Shown piece by piece: positions 16,466 through 24,378 of a stretch of 38,006 nucleotides of DNA; the first letter of the stretch is position 1; every line of letters begins with the position of its first letter. Below the pieces are notes generated by a model that saw only the letters and a list, made by a program, of their open reading frames with translations, ran no database searches and was not told the origin of the DNA. The DNA lies in NCBI GenBank assembly GCA_902802945.1, contig CADCOC010000075.1, positions 1-38,006 on the forward strand. Reading direction: 5' to 3'. The position numbers and the translations under genes are program-made. The stretch comes from an uncultured bacterium. GTDB taxonomy: Bacteria; Verrucomicrobiota; Kiritimatiellia; RFP12; UBA1067.

Positions 16466-17107
16466 ATGGCAAAGGCGTATATATTCGACATGGACGGAAC
16501 GCTCGTGGACAACTGCGCGTGGCATGTGAAGGCATGGCGCGCGTTCGCTGTCCGCCATGGGCGCGAGATAACCGAGCGGCAGATACTGGAATGGATGGGT
16601 GCGCCGAGCGCGTACTACATGAACCGCATCTTCGACCGGGAGATTCCACCCGACGAATGCGCCGCTCTGACAAGCGAAAAGGAATCGCTTTACCGCGAAC
16701 TCTACGCGCCGCATCTCAAGCTGCCTGACGGATTGGGCGATTTACTCAGCGACGCCCACAGGCAGGGCGTGAAACTGGCCATTGCAACAGGTGGATCCAT
16801 CGACAACGTGGACTTCGTTCTCGATGGACTTGGAATACGCGATTTGTTTGAGGTGATCGTGGACGCGTCGCAGTACGAACGTGGCAAACCCGCGCCGGAC
16901 TGCTATCTCATGGCTGCGGCTCGCCTCGGACTTGATCCATCCGAATGCCTCGTGTTCGAGGATGCCGTCGGCGGCGTGAGGGCGGCAAAAGCGGCGGGAA
17001 TGCGCGTTGCCGCAATCACGGCGACGTTGCCGAGAGAGGTCTTGGCGGCAGAGCAGCCAGACATTCTCTTTGACTCATTTACCGAATTCAAGAGGCCTCA
17101 CGGATGA
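16466..17107 (+). CDS. HAD-superfamily phosphatase (beta-phosphoglucomutase-like)
   Basis: A 213-residue protein of the HAD subfamily IA/beta-phosphoglucomutase-like group. Motif I is FDMDGTLVDN near the N-terminus (nucleophile Asp and acid/base Asp), motif II is in IATGGS, motif III Lys is in YERGKPAPDCY, and motif IV is VFEDAVGGVRAAKAAG. A helical cap sits between motifs I and II. It dephosphorylates or isomerises small phosphosugars; the substrate is not predictable. ATG 16466 is chosen because it lies 7 nt after a TATAAT, suggesting a leaderless message; ATG 16460 is in frame and also possible. It starts 26 bp after the AlbA_2-like gene and is unlikely to be functionally tied to it. Confidence 0.85.
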   Translation: MAKAYIFDMDGTLVDNCAWHVKAWRAFAVRHGREITERQILEWMGAPSAYYMNRIFDREIPPDECAALTSEKESLYRELYAPHLKLPDGLGDLLSDAHRQGVKLAIATGGSIDNVDFVLDGLGIRDLFEVIVDASQYERGKPAPDCYLMAAARLGLDPSECLVFEDAVGGVRAAKAAGMRVAAITATLPREVLAAEQPDILFDSFTEFKRPHG

Positions 17108-17144
17108 AGGCAATTGCCGTGTTCCCGATGGGGAACATTTGTGG

Positions 17145-17173
17145 TTGCCATCGTCCCGGAAATATGGTATGAT
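17145..17173 (+). promoter_or_regulatory. Promoter and possible operator of the hipBA-like operon
   Basis: TTGCCA (17145-17150) and TATGAT (17168-17173) are 17 bp apart, and TGG precedes the -10. Immediately downstream, TACCG and CGGTA (17173-17184) form a small inverted repeat across the predicted start, a plausible binding site for the HipB-like repressor. Confidence 0.6.
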
Positions 17174-17205
17174 ACCGACCGGTAACACGAATTGGGATCG
17201 AAGTC

Positions 17206-17418
17206 ATGTATGACATGAAACAGTTGGGCGCGTTTGTCGCCAAGGAGCGTAAAAGGCAGGGTGTGACACAGCTGCAACTGTCACAGGCCACCGATGTCGG
17301 CAGAAGGTTTATCGTCGAATTGGAGGGCGGCAAGGAGACGATTCAAGCTGGCAAGCTCCTGAAAGTGCTGGACACGCTCGGAATAGACTTGACGCTGACT
17401 GCACCGGAGGGAGTCTGA
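17206..17418 (+). CDS. HipB-like XRE-family antitoxin/repressor
   Basis: A 70-residue protein consisting of a single helix-turn-helix: KQLGAFVAKERKRQGVTQLQLS, then RRFIVELEGGKETIQAGKLL. This is the short HipB/XRE pattern that ends in a hydrophobic tail (LGIDLTLTAPEGV). HipB dimers bind the operon promoter and hold HipA inactive. ATG 17206 and ATG 17215 are both possible; neither has a strong SD. Its stop is 1 nt from the HipA start codon, confirming a coupled pair. Autoregulation through the inverted repeat near 17173-17184 is likely but inferred. Confidence 0.85.
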   Translation: MYDMKQLGAFVAKERKRQGVTQLQLSQATDVGRRFIVELEGGKETIQAGKLLKVLDTLGIDLTLTAPEGV

Positions 17419-17419
17419 A

Positions 17420-18673
17420 ATGTCGCCGCCGCAAATCCGTACGGGTTCCCTTGACGTCTATCTCCTCGGTAGGAAGGTGGGGTGCATAGATTATTCGTCG
17501 CATCGCAACGACATGCGTTTCACCTACGACGCGGAATATCTTGCATCCGAAGATGCTTTGCCTCTTTCATACGCGTTGCCGCTCAGAAGCGAGCCGTTCG
17601 ATTCTGAACGAACGACGATATTCTTCGAGAATCTTCTACCGCCTGACCAAGTACGTAGAAAACTTGGTCCGATCTTGCATCTGTCGCGGCATAACGTCTT
17701 TGGGTTCCTGGAGGCGCTTGGCGGCGACTGCGCAGGTGCGATCTCACTTTGGCCCCATGGTGAAACACCGCTTTCGGGGAAAGAACGCGTCAAGCGACTT
17801 GACGAGGATGATGCCGCTGAAATACTCGGATCGCTGAAGAAACGTCCTTTGTATGTCAATGGCATCGATGGTTACAGGATATCCGGTTCGGGCGCGCAGA
17901 ACAAGTTGATTGCGAGGATTGTCAACGGCCATATTGAACTTCCTCTCTTCGGCGCGCCATCGACGCACATCATAAAGCCAGCGATTCAGGACTACGAGGA
18001 TTCCGTATACAACGAGTACTTCTCCATGCGCTTGGCAGAGCGGCTGGGACTTGCAACGGCGAAATGCGGATTGATGCGCGTCAAGGGACGTATTTGTTAT
18101 TGGACGGAAAGGTTTGACCGGGAGATTGTCGATGGCCAGGTCCGTCGTCTCCATCAGGAAGACTTCTGCCAGATATGCGGGATCTCCGGCGAGCTCAAAT
18201 ATGAAAGCGAAGGCGGTCCGTCGTTCGCGCAGTGCATGGCCGTGATGAAGGAGATGAAAATCTCGCTTGCGGACAGGCTGTCGTTCATCGACAGGATGAT
18301 TTTCAACTATCTGATCGGGAACGCCGATGCGCACGGAAAGAATTCGTCCGTTCTTTATCGCGGCAAAGGACAAAGACGGCTTGCGCCGATCTACGATGTC
18401 ATGTCAACCGCCATCTACGGCAACCTCTCGCGTGTCAACGCGATGTCGATTGGCGGAGCAAGGAAATTCGCGGAGGTGAAACGTGAGCGTTTTGGAACGA
18501 TGGCACAGGAGGCTGGGATGCGTCCGCAGCTCGCCATCGACCGTCTCGACCGGCTTGTCGCGCGAATCGGCTCGGTTGCCCATGCGCTGTCCGGCGAACT
18601 CTCTGCCGAATGGCCAAGTGACGTGTACGCGAAAATCGAATCGGTCATAGCAGACCAGGTGGAATCCCTGTAA
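17420..18673 (+). CDS. HipA-like serine/threonine kinase toxin
   Basis: A 417-residue HipA-family kinase of near-normal length (E. coli HipA is 440). The N-terminal HipA_N/couple-hipA region covers about 10-110. The P-loop-equivalent motif ISGSGAQNKL contains Ser155, matching the regulatory autophosphorylated Ser150 of HipA. The catalytic motif NADAHGKN (Asn301, Asp303, His305, Lys307, Asn308) and IYDV (Asp326, metal-binding) are intact. In E. coli, HipA phosphorylates glutamyl-tRNA synthetase and induces dormancy; related kinases use other targets, so the substrate here is open. AGGGAG precedes the ATG, which is one base after the HipB stop. Confidence 0.9.
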   Translation: MSPPQIRTGSLDVYLLGRKVGCIDYSSHRNDMRFTYDAEYLASEDALPLSYALPLRSEPFDSERTTIFFENLLPPDQVRRKLGPILHLSRHNVFGFLEALGGDCAGAISLWPHGETPLSGKERVKRLDEDDAAEILGSLKKRPLYVNGIDGYRISGSGAQNKLIARIVNGHIELPLFGAPSTHIIKPAIQDYEDSVYNEYFSMRLAERLGLATAKCGLMRVKGRICYWTERFDREIVDGQVRRLHQEDFCQICGISGELKYESEGGPSFAQCMAVMKEMKISLADRLSFIDRMIFNYLIGNADAHGKNSSVLYRGKGQRRLAPIYDVMSTAIYGNLSRVNAMSIGGARKFAEVKRERFGTMAQEAGMRPQLAIDRLDRLVARIGSVAHALSGELSAEWPSDVYAKIESVIADQVESL

Positions 18674-18690
18674 AAAGAAAGGAATAGATC

Positions 18691-19233
18691 ATGGAAATGG
18701 CAGACCTGACAGAAAAGACGCTCGCGACGGAGCGCAAATACACCGGGAAGATCATCAGCGTCGATCTTCTCGACATCGAGCTGCCCGACGGGCGCAAGGC
18801 GAAACGCGAGGTGATCCGCCACGGGAACGCCGTCGCCATCCTCGCGCGCCGTCCCGACGGCAAGTTCGTGTTCGTGAAGCAGTACCGCAAGGCGGCGGAA
18901 GAAGCGCTCATCGAGGTCATCGCGGGCGGACTCGAACCTGGCGAAGACCCGATCGAAGGCGCGAAGCGCGAGACCGCCGAGGAGACCGGCTATGAAGTGA
19001 CCAGCATCAAGTTCCTCACGACCATCATCTGCACGCCGGGCTACTGCGAGGAACGCATCCACCTCTATTTCGCGGAACTGTCCGAGACGGCACACGCCCA
19101 GGACCAGGATCCGGACGAGAACGTCTATCCCGTCGTCCTCTCCGAGGCCGAGGTCGAAGACGCCATCCGCAACGGCACGATCTTTGACTCCAAGACATTG
19201 TCCGCCTGGCTTTGCTGGAAGATCGCAAAGTAG
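18691..19233 (+). CDS. NUDIX hydrolase (ADP-ribose pyrophosphatase-like)
   Basis: A 180-residue protein with a complete Nudix box, GGLEPGEDPIEGAKRE followed by TAEETGYEV (about residues 76-100), providing the Mg2+-binding glutamates. The layout, with an N-terminal strand region (GKIISVDLLDIELPDGR) and VKQYRKA before the box, is that of the ADP-ribose pyrophosphatase (NudF-like) group, which hydrolyses ADP-ribose to AMP and ribose 5-phosphate. AAAGGA lies upstream of ATG 18691, 17 bp after the HipA gene. Co-transcription with hipBA is possible but may be fortuitous. Confidence 0.88.
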   Translation: MEMADLTEKTLATERKYTGKIISVDLLDIELPDGRKAKREVIRHGNAVAILARRPDGKFVFVKQYRKAAEEALIEVIAGGLEPGEDPIEGAKRETAEETGYEVTSIKFLTTIICTPGYCEERIHLYFAELSETAHAQDQDPDENVYPVVLSEAEVEDAIRNGTIFDSKTLSAWLCWKIAK

Positions 19234-19266
19234 GAATGGACACGAACTTGAAATAACGGTGGAGTC

Positions 19267-21768
19267 ATGAGCGGGACAAGGCCAACCGCGATCGAGGTGC
19301 GCGGGGCGAGGAAGAACAACCTCAGGAACATTGACGTCGATATTCCGCTGGGGAAGATTGTCGGCGTGGCCGGCGTCTCGGGAAGCGGTAAGTCCTCCCT
19401 CGCGCTGGGCATCGTGTACGCGGAGGGATCGCGGCGCTATCTTGAATCGCTCTCCACCTACACCCGCCGGCGGATGACGCAGGCGGAGCGCGCGGAGGTG
19501 GACGACGTGCGCTACGTTCCGGCTGCGCTGGCGCTCCGCCAGCGTCCCGGCGTCCCCGGCATCCGTTCCACGTTCGGCACCTCGACGGAACTGCTCAACT
19601 CGCTCCGGCTCATGTACTCGCGCCTCGCGTCGCACCGCTGTCCGAACGGACACGACCTCGCGCCGTCCTTGGATGTGGCGGCGGAGCGCGAACTGGTCTG
19701 TCCCGCATGCGGCGCGCGCTTCTTCGCGCCCGGCGCGGAGGAACTTGCCTTCAATTCGCAGGGCGCGTGCAAACACTGCGACGGAACGGGCGTGGTGCGC
19801 GAAGTCGATCTAGCGACGATCGTGCCGGACGATTCGCTTACGATCGACGAGGGGGCCGTCGCGCCGTGGCAGTCGCTCATGTGGTCGCTCATGAAGGACA
19901 TCGCGCGCGACCATCTCGGCGTACGGACTGACGTGCCGTGGCGCGACCTCACTGACCGGGAGCGGGACATCGTCCTCCACGCGCCGCCGGAAAAGCACCA
20001 CATGGTCTACCAGATCAAGAAGGACGGACGCTCCGGCGAGATGGACTTCACCTTCTTCAACGCCATCCACACCGTCGAGAACGCGCTCAAGAACGTGAAG
20101 GACGAGAAGAGCATGAAGCGCGTCGCGAAGTTCCTGAAGGAGGGGCCGTGTCCCGATTGCGGCGGCACGCGCCTCTCCGAACGCGCCCGTGCCCCGCTTC
20201 TGCGCGGCATTCCGCTCGACAAGGCGTGCGAGATGACGCTGGCCGAGGCGGAGGAATGGGTACGCGGCGTTCCTGCGTCCCTGCCCAAGCCGATGCGCCC
20301 GATGGCGGAACGGATCTGCGAGGCGTTTCACGACACGTCACGTCGGCTGATGGAACTCGGTCTCTCGTACCTTTCGCTCGACCGCGCCGCCTCGACGCTC
20401 TCCACCGGCGAGCGCCAGCGCATGCAGCTCGCCCGGGCCGTTAGGAACCGGACAACGGGCGTACTGTACGTCCTCGACGAGCCGTCCATCGGACTCCACC
20501 CGTCAAATCTGGAGGGGCTGACGGGCGTGATGGACGACCTGGTCGCCGACGGCAACACGGTCCTGCTCGTGGATCACGATACGCAGGTCCTCTCGCACGC
20601 CGATTGGATCGTGGAGCTGGGCCCCGGCGCCGGCGCGAATGGGGGGCACCTCATCGCGGAGGGAACGGTGGCCGAGATCGCGAAGAACCCCAAGTCGCAG
20701 ATTGGACCGTTTCTGGGAAATGTTATTTCAGCCGCAAAGAACGCAAAGATCGCAAAGAAAGAATCTCTGCGTCCTTTGCGTTCTTTGCGGCAAACAATCC
20801 CCGTAATCTCACTTTCCACCTCCGCGATCCATACCGTGCAGCCGTTGGAGGTGTCGTTCCCCAAGGGCAAACTTTCTGTCGTGACGGGCGTTTCCGGCAG
20901 CGGCAAGACGACGCTGATCCTCGAAAGCCTCGTTCCGGGGCTCGCCGCGCAGATCGGGGGACGTGCACTCCCCGCGCATGTCTGCGCGCTCTCCGCGCCC
21001 GGCATCGCGCAGGTGAAGCTCATCGACGCGACGCCCATCGGCATCAACATCCGTTCGACAGTCGCGACGTACGCGAACGTCCATGACGAACTTCGCAAGA
21101 TCTACGCCCGCACGGCGGACGCGAAGGAACGCGGGTACAAGGCGGGTGACTTCTCGTATAACACGGGCGCGCTCCGCTGTCCGACCTGCGACGGCACGGG
21201 CGAAATCAACCTGGACGTCCAGTTCCTGCCAGACGTGGACATTCCCTGTCCCGACTGCCGTGGCGCGCGTTACGCAAAAGCGGCGTTTGCTGTCAGGCGC
21301 AAGGGTGTGTCCCTCCCGGAGCTGATGGCGATGAGCGTAGACGAGGCGCTGGAAGCCTGCGCGGACCTTCCGCTCGTCAAAAGTCGCCTTCAGATTCTGC
21401 ACGACATCGGCCTCGGCTACCTGACGCTCGGAGAGGAGACGCCGGGGCTTTCCGGCGGCGAGGCGCAGCGGCTCAAGCTCGCCAGCGAGATGGGGCGCGG
21501 ACAGGGCGATTCGGTATTCGTCTTCGACGAGCCGACGATCGGACTTCATCCCCTCGACGTGCGCACGTTGATGGAGGTGTTCCGTCATCTGATCGGCAAC
21601 GGCGCCACCGTGATCGTGATCGAACACGACCTCGATGTCATCCGCTCGGCCGATTGGATCGTGGACATGGGCCCCGGCGGCGGCAAGGCCGGCGGCCGGA
21701 TCGTCGCCACCGGCACCCCATCCGAAATCAAATCCTGTCCCCAAAGCGTAACGGGCCGCTACATCTGA
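19267..21768 (+). CDS. UvrA-like ABC ATPase (UvrA2 type) with an inserted hairpin repeat
   Basis: An 833-residue tandem ABC protein of the UvrA family. Walker A motifs are GVSGSGKS (Lys42) and GVSGSGKT (Lys547). Signature motifs are [14 protein letters not shown] and [14 protein letters not shown], and Walker B regions read [11 protein letters not shown] and [11 protein letters not shown]. Zinc-binding CxxC pairs are present (RCPNGH, VCPACG, CKHCDG, CPDCGG, CPTCDG, CPDCRG). It is about 100 residues shorter than canonical UvrA: the N-terminal zinc region passes almost directly into the second CxxC cluster, so the UvrB-binding domain is apparently missing, as in UvrA2/drug-resistance UvrA-like proteins. 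Around residues 489-509 it contains [21 protein letters not shown], encoded by a hairpin repeat inserted in frame. A role in DNA lesion or drug sensing is likely. Confidence 0.88.
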   Translation: MSGTRPTAIEVRGARKNNLRNIDVDIPLGKIVGVAGVSGSGKSSLALGIVYAEGSRRYLESLSTYTRRRMTQAERAEVDDVRYVPAALALRQRPGVPGIRSTFGTSTELLNSLRLMYSRLASHRCPNGHDLAPSLDVAAERELVCPACGARFFAPGAEELAFNSQGACKHCDGTGVVREVDLATIVPDDSLTIDEGAVAPWQSLMWSLMKDIARDHLGVRTDVPWRDLTDRERDIVLHAPPEKHHMVYQIKKDGRSGEMDFTFFNAIHTVENALKNVKDEKSMKRVAKFLKEGPCPDCGGTRLSERARAPLLRGIPLDKACEMTLAEAEEWVRGVPASLPKPMRPMAERICEAFHDTSRRLMELGLSYLSLDRAASTLSTGERQRMQLARAVRNRTTGVLYVLDEPSIGLHPSNLEGLTGVMDDLVADGNTVLLVDHDTQVLSHADWIVELGPGAGANGGHLIAEGTVAEIAKNPKSQIGPFLGNVISAAKNAKIAKKESLRPLRSLRQTIPVISLSTSAIHTVQPLEVSFPKGKLSVVTGVSGSGKTTLILESLVPGLAAQIGGRALPAHVCALSAPGIAQVKLIDATPIGINIRSTVATYANVHDELRKIYARTADAKERGYKAGDFSYNTGALRCPTCDGTGEINLDVQFLPDVDIPCPDCRGARYAKAAFAVRRKGVSLPELMAMSVDEALEACADLPLVKSRLQILHDIGLGYLTLGEETPGLSGGEAQRLKLASEMGRGQGDSVFVFDEPTIGLHPLDVRTLMEVFRHLIGNGATVIVIEHDLDVIRSADWIVDMGPGGGKAGGRIVATGTPSEIKSCPQSVTGRYI
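20731..20791. repeat. Hairpin repeat element inserted inside the UvrA-like gene
   Basis: Perfect 18-bp arms GCCGCAAAGAACGCAAAG (20731-20748) and its complement (20774-20791) flank a 25-bp centre that itself pairs imperfectly. CGCAAAGAACGCAAAG-type repeats resemble intergenic elements known in several phyla. Here it is read through in frame, between the two ABC halves. Confidence 0.85.
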
Positions 21769-21803
21769 CGGAACGCGATTCCCCGCACAAGAATGATGAG
21801 AAA

Positions 21804-21812
21804 TGCTATACT
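21804..21812 (+). promoter_or_regulatory. Extended -10 promoter of the KilA-N gene
   Basis: TGCTATACT, with the predicted start at about 21819 beginning GCCTTG. The same hexamer lies at the same distance from the -10 as at 8709. AAGAAAGGA at 21835-21843 precedes the GTG start. Confidence 0.5.
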
Positions 21813-21849
21813 GTACGCGCCTTGAACGGCAGGTAAGAAAGGAATCACA

Positions 21850-22665
21850 GTGAAAAAGACAGGCGAACTCGATATCAAGGGAACTGTCGTCCGCGTCGTG
21901 AAGATCAACGGCGAGGACTTCGTTTGCCTTACCGACATGGCGAAACTGAGGTCAGAGGATCCAAGTTTTACCATCAACCATTGGATGCGCGCGCGTATGA
22001 CAATCGAGTATCTTGGTCTGTGGGAGACGCTATACAATCCTAACTTCAAACCTACCGAATTCGGTAGGTTTAGAGAGGAGTGCGGATTGAATACGTTTGT
22101 ACTCAGTCCGACAAAGTGGATTACAGCCACAAACGCCATCGGCATGGTCGCGCAATCAGGGCGCTATGGTGGAACGTATGCGCGGAGCGATATCGCGTTC
22201 AAGTTCGCGGCATGGCTTTCGGTTGAGTTCGAGCTGTATCTTGTCAAGGAGTTTCAGCGTCTCAAGGCGAAGGAACAGGAATTAATCGGTTGGTCGGCAA
22301 AGCGGGAGTTGGCGAAGATCAACTATCGCATTCACACTGATGCCATTCAGCAGAACCTCATTCCCGCTTCCGTTACGCGCGCGCAGATGAACATCATCTA
22401 TGCGAGCGAGGCGGATGTGCTGAATGTAGCCCTCTTCGGTATGACGCACCAGCAATGGCAAGCCGCCAATCCGACGCTCAAAGGCAACCAGCGCGACTAT
22501 GCCACCATCAACCAGCTCATCTGCATCTCCAACATGGAGAACATCAACGCCGTCATGATTAATGACGGCATTCCTCAGCCACAACGCCTGAAGAAGCTGA
22601 ACGAAATCGCCATCCAGCAAATGCGCATCCTCTCCGAAGTCGAGGGAAGAAGGCTTCTAAAGTGA
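21850..22665 (+). CDS. KilA-N domain protein
   Basis: A 271-residue protein. Residues about 10-130 form a KilA-N domain, a small DNA-binding module from phage and large DNA viruses: FVCLTDMAKLRSED, INHWMRAR, PTEFGRFREECGLNTF, SPTKWITATNAIGM, GGTYARSDIAFKFAAWLS and VEFELYLVKEF. The C-terminal half (TRAQMNIIYASEADVLNVALFGMTHQQWQ) is typical of the bacterial KilA-N proteins found in gut genomes. It starts with GTG at 21850 after AAGAAAGGA. The gene contains a perfect 24-bp palindrome (22048-22071) spanning the codons for the PTEFGR segment. Function is unknown; prophage or accessory origin is likely. Confidence 0.87.
   Translation: MKKTGELDIKGTVVRVVKINGEDFVCLTDMAKLRSEDPSFTINHWMRARMTIEYLGLWETLYNPNFKPTEFGRFREECGLNTFVLSPTKWITATNAIGMVAQSGRYGGTYARSDIAFKFAAWLSVEFELYLVKEFQRLKAKEQELIGWSAKRELAKINYRIHTDAIQQNLIPASVTRAQMNIIYASEADVLNVALFGMTHQQWQAANPTLKGNQRDYATINQLICISNMENINAVMINDGIPQPQRLKKLNEIAIQQMRILSEVEGRRLLK
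22048..22071. repeat. Perfect 24-bp palindrome within the KilA-N gene
   Basis: AAACCTACCGAA (22048-22059) is followed directly by its exact reverse complement (22060-22071), with no spacer. By chance a perfect 24-bp palindrome is expected about 0.002 times in a random window of this size. Confidence 0.9.
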
Positions 22666-22724
22666 TAGATGGTACTTAACTCCAGGGATGGTATGGAAAA
22701 GAAACGAAGGAGGAAAGAAGTGAG

Positions 22725-22802
22725 ATGAAGAATAACCTTACTAAAGCATTTTCCGATGAACTTCACCAATTCGGGTTAGTGATTGTCAACGTGTTTTCTT
22801 GA
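22725..22802 (+). CDS. Possible 25-residue ORF or gene fragment
   Basis: An ATG at 22725 is preceded by a strong AAGGAGG-type SD at 22707-22713 (spacing longer than ideal) and opens 25 codons (MKNNLTKAFSDELHQFGLVI...). No family is recognised. The following 80 bp are non-coding. It may be the head of a lost gene, since it starts a region of clear gene remnants. Confidence 0.25.
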   Translation: MKNNLTKAFSDELHQFGLVIVNVFS

Positions 22803-22884
22803 CGTTTCCAGGCCAAGAGCACATGAAGTGCCGGTGAAGCTGGACGAAGACACGACAAGTAATGGAATTTAAAGGAGAACAACA

Positions 22885-23286
22885 ATGAAGCGCAAGAAAG
22901 GCAAAACGGAGGCAGCTTCGGCAGAACCCGAATACGATGCACGACAAAGATGAGTACTGTTTCTATGAGGACATCAAGGGCACATGGGGGGCACCGAAAT
23001 CATGCGCCACGTCAGCCTGGGCCGAAGTTGCAGATGTCCTTTCAAAGGAACTCTCTTCGCAGGGTGATGTCGGCAACGGGATTTCCATCCACGGGCGACA
23101 GCTCTCGTCCGAAATTGAAGCAGCTTTGCGATTCGCCGGGCGGCGTGCCGAAGTGATGGATTTCAAAAAGCGTGCCGTCGCGAAAACCGGCGACTACGAT
23201 ACGCTGGTTCATGACCTTATCGAAGGCGGTGACCTTAAGGGAGCGAAGGAGTGGTGTTTTCTTGGAATCAAAGAGCAGGGCGACGC
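22885..23286 (+). pseudogene. Remnant of a SWIM-zinc-finger-associated helical-repeat protein
   Basis: ATG 22885 has an excellent SD (AAAGGAGA) and opens MKRKKGKTEAASAEPEYDA, but the frame ends at 22953. One frame over, from 22937, the sequence continues YCFYEDIKGTWGAPK, SAWAEVADVLSKEL, and a helical-repeat segment, ALRFAGRRAEVMDFKK then KTGDYDTLVHDLIEGG and AKEWCFLGI. The latter resembles the C-terminal repeats of SWIM-type zinc-finger proteins. A +1 frameshift near 22935 separates the two parts, and at about 23286 the sequence switches abruptly into an unrelated gene in another frame. It is a decayed, chimaeric remnant. The family assignment is tentative. Confidence 0.5.
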
Positions 23287-23628
23287 TGCCAGGCGGTGCT
23301 TGTGTCGTTTGCCGACAGGCTCGGGAAGGGCGAGGACGAACTGTTGCGCCTTGGTTCTGGCTTCGGCGCGGGCATGGGGACGATGGAGGGAACGTGCGGC
23401 GCGCTCGTGGGCGCGGTCATGGTTTCGTCCCTCGTCTCGCCCGATGGCGCGGCGATGAAGAACTCTCGTGCGATCCTGCCGCGCTTCAAGGAACTCTGCG
23501 GCGGCGCGACCATCTGCCGCGACCTTAAGGGAATCGACACGGGCAATGTCCTCTGCAGCTGCGAGAACTGCGTCCGCAACGCCGTCCGCGCCGCAGGTGA
23601 GGCGTTGGCCGGAAATGGAATGTGGTAG
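23287..23628 (+). pseudogene. 5'-truncated C_GCAxxG_C_C family redox protein
   Basis: From 23287 the frame reads CQAVLVSFADRLGKGEDE, LGSGFGAGMGTMEGTCGALVG, and later ICRDLKGIDTG and CENCVRNAV. This is the cysteine pattern of the C_GCAxxG_C_C family (putative redox-active, possibly metal-binding small proteins). The usual N-terminus up to the first conserved Cys is missing; the upstream sequence belongs to a different remnant in another frame. A GTG at 23251 keeps the frame open but has no properly spaced SD. The C-terminus is intact to the TAG at 23626. Probably non-functional. Confidence 0.65.
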
Positions 23629-23629
23629 T

Positions 23630-23811
23630 ATGGCAGATATACCTACGACATCAACGACTCTCCTGCGTGACCTTGCGAGTGATGCGCAACATGTGCGCTG
23701 GGGCGAGTTCGTCGCGCGTTATCGCCCCATGATGGAGGCGTTCATGTGAGAACGTTTCCCGATGCGCCGGAAGAGAAAGGATATTTCCACAACTACCTGA
23801 CCGGCGACTTC
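23630..23811 (+). pseudogene. Remnant of an ECF-type RNA polymerase sigma factor
   Basis: ATG 23630 opens 39 codons, MADIPTTSTTLLRDL, WGEFVARYRPMMEAFM, typical of the N-terminus of ECF-like sigma-70 factors common in PVC bacteria. A TGA follows immediately. Two frames then carry ERFP and, shifted, PDAPEEKGYFHNYLTG, a segment that normally lies some 30 residues further into the same protein. The sequence therefore has an internal deletion, a stop and a frameshift. The ATG is 1 bp after the stop of the preceding remnant. Confidence 0.6.
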
Positions 23812-23940
23812 CGCACTGTGCGTCAGAAGATGTTCTACCTTGGTGAAGACGCCAGCAATTGAGACCGCATCGCAGCCTTTAAGGAGGAGGGCAGGGTAAA
23901 GAAGGACGGCAACAATCGCATTCCCATCGGCTTCAGGTAA
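23812..23940 (+). other. Unassigned coding-like remnant
   Basis: In the frame of the sigma-factor tail the sequence continues RTVRQKMFYLGEDASN, a TGA, then DRIAAFKEEGRVKKDGNN and a TAA at 23938. It looks like a further gene tail but I do not recognise it. Together with the preceding fragments it forms a 1-kb stretch of gene debris. Confidence 0.3.
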
Positions 23941-24006
23941 AGCTGAATGATGACGTGGGGAAAAGTTAACACCCTGAGTTGGGCGAAAACTGATCTTTGC
24001 GCCGTG

Positions 24007-24012
24007 TATAAT
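24007..24012 (+). promoter_or_regulatory. -10 box upstream of a small hypothetical gene
   Basis: TATAAT with the predicted start near 24019, leaving a 21-nt leader with AAAGGA at 24027-24032 before ATG 24040. A second TATAAT at 24033-24038 is too close to the ATG to serve it. Confidence 0.45.
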
Positions 24013-24039
24013 GAGGGTGTGAAAAGAAAGGATATAATA

Positions 24040-24363
24040 ATGAAAACACTCCGTTCGTCCTGGAACTCTGATCGTATCGCCGCGTGCTGCCAAAAACCGG
24101 CGAAACGTCCCCACATTCCGTGCAAAAGGTATCTTTTCGCCCAGTACAGGGGGAAAGAAGTTTCGATCATGGGGGCCTATGGTAAGAAGCACTTCACAAT
24201 CCGGTTTGATTCTGAGATCGTATCTGCAATCGTCAAAGATGAGAATCTTTATGTTGAAACCATGGATCAAAGTACCTATATCTACAATGCAATCACAGGA
24301 TTGCTTGTTTCCGCGAATCGTCTGGCGTCTTATGCCGAAAAGAAGTGCGGTCTTGCCGCTTGA
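24040..24363 (+). CDS. Hypothetical protein, 107 residues
   Basis: I do not recognise a family. The protein begins MKTLRSSWNSDRIAACC and has a basic N-terminus, then alternating strands (YLFAQYRGKEVSIMG, FTIRFDSEIVSAIV, YVETMDQSTYIYNAITG), suggesting a small beta-rich domain. No signal peptide or membrane segment is evident. ATG 24040 is supported by AAAGGA seven bases upstream and a -10 at 24007; the longer frame from 23947 lies upstream of that promoter and is rejected. The next small gene follows after 15 bp and may be co-transcribed. Confidence 0.55.
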   Translation: MKTLRSSWNSDRIAACCQKPAKRPHIPCKRYLFAQYRGKEVSIMGAYGKKHFTIRFDSEIVSAIVKDENLYVETMDQSTYIYNAITGLLVSANRLASYAEKKCGLAA

Positions 24364-24378
24364 GGGCTCAGCAGGTCA

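Noticed and set aside
17121..17136. Terminator after the HAD gene (GTTCCC/GGGAAC hairpin)
   Set aside because: The stem is only 6 bp and the following sequence has just three Ts, so support is too weak to call.
18415..19776. Long minus-strand open frame over hipA, NUDIX and uvrA-like genes
   Set aside because: Spans three well-supported plus-strand genes and has no recognisable domain.
24033..24038. Second TATAAT as promoter of the 107-residue gene
   Set aside because: It ends 1 nt before the ATG and cannot drive it; the TATAAT at 24007 with an SD in between fits better.
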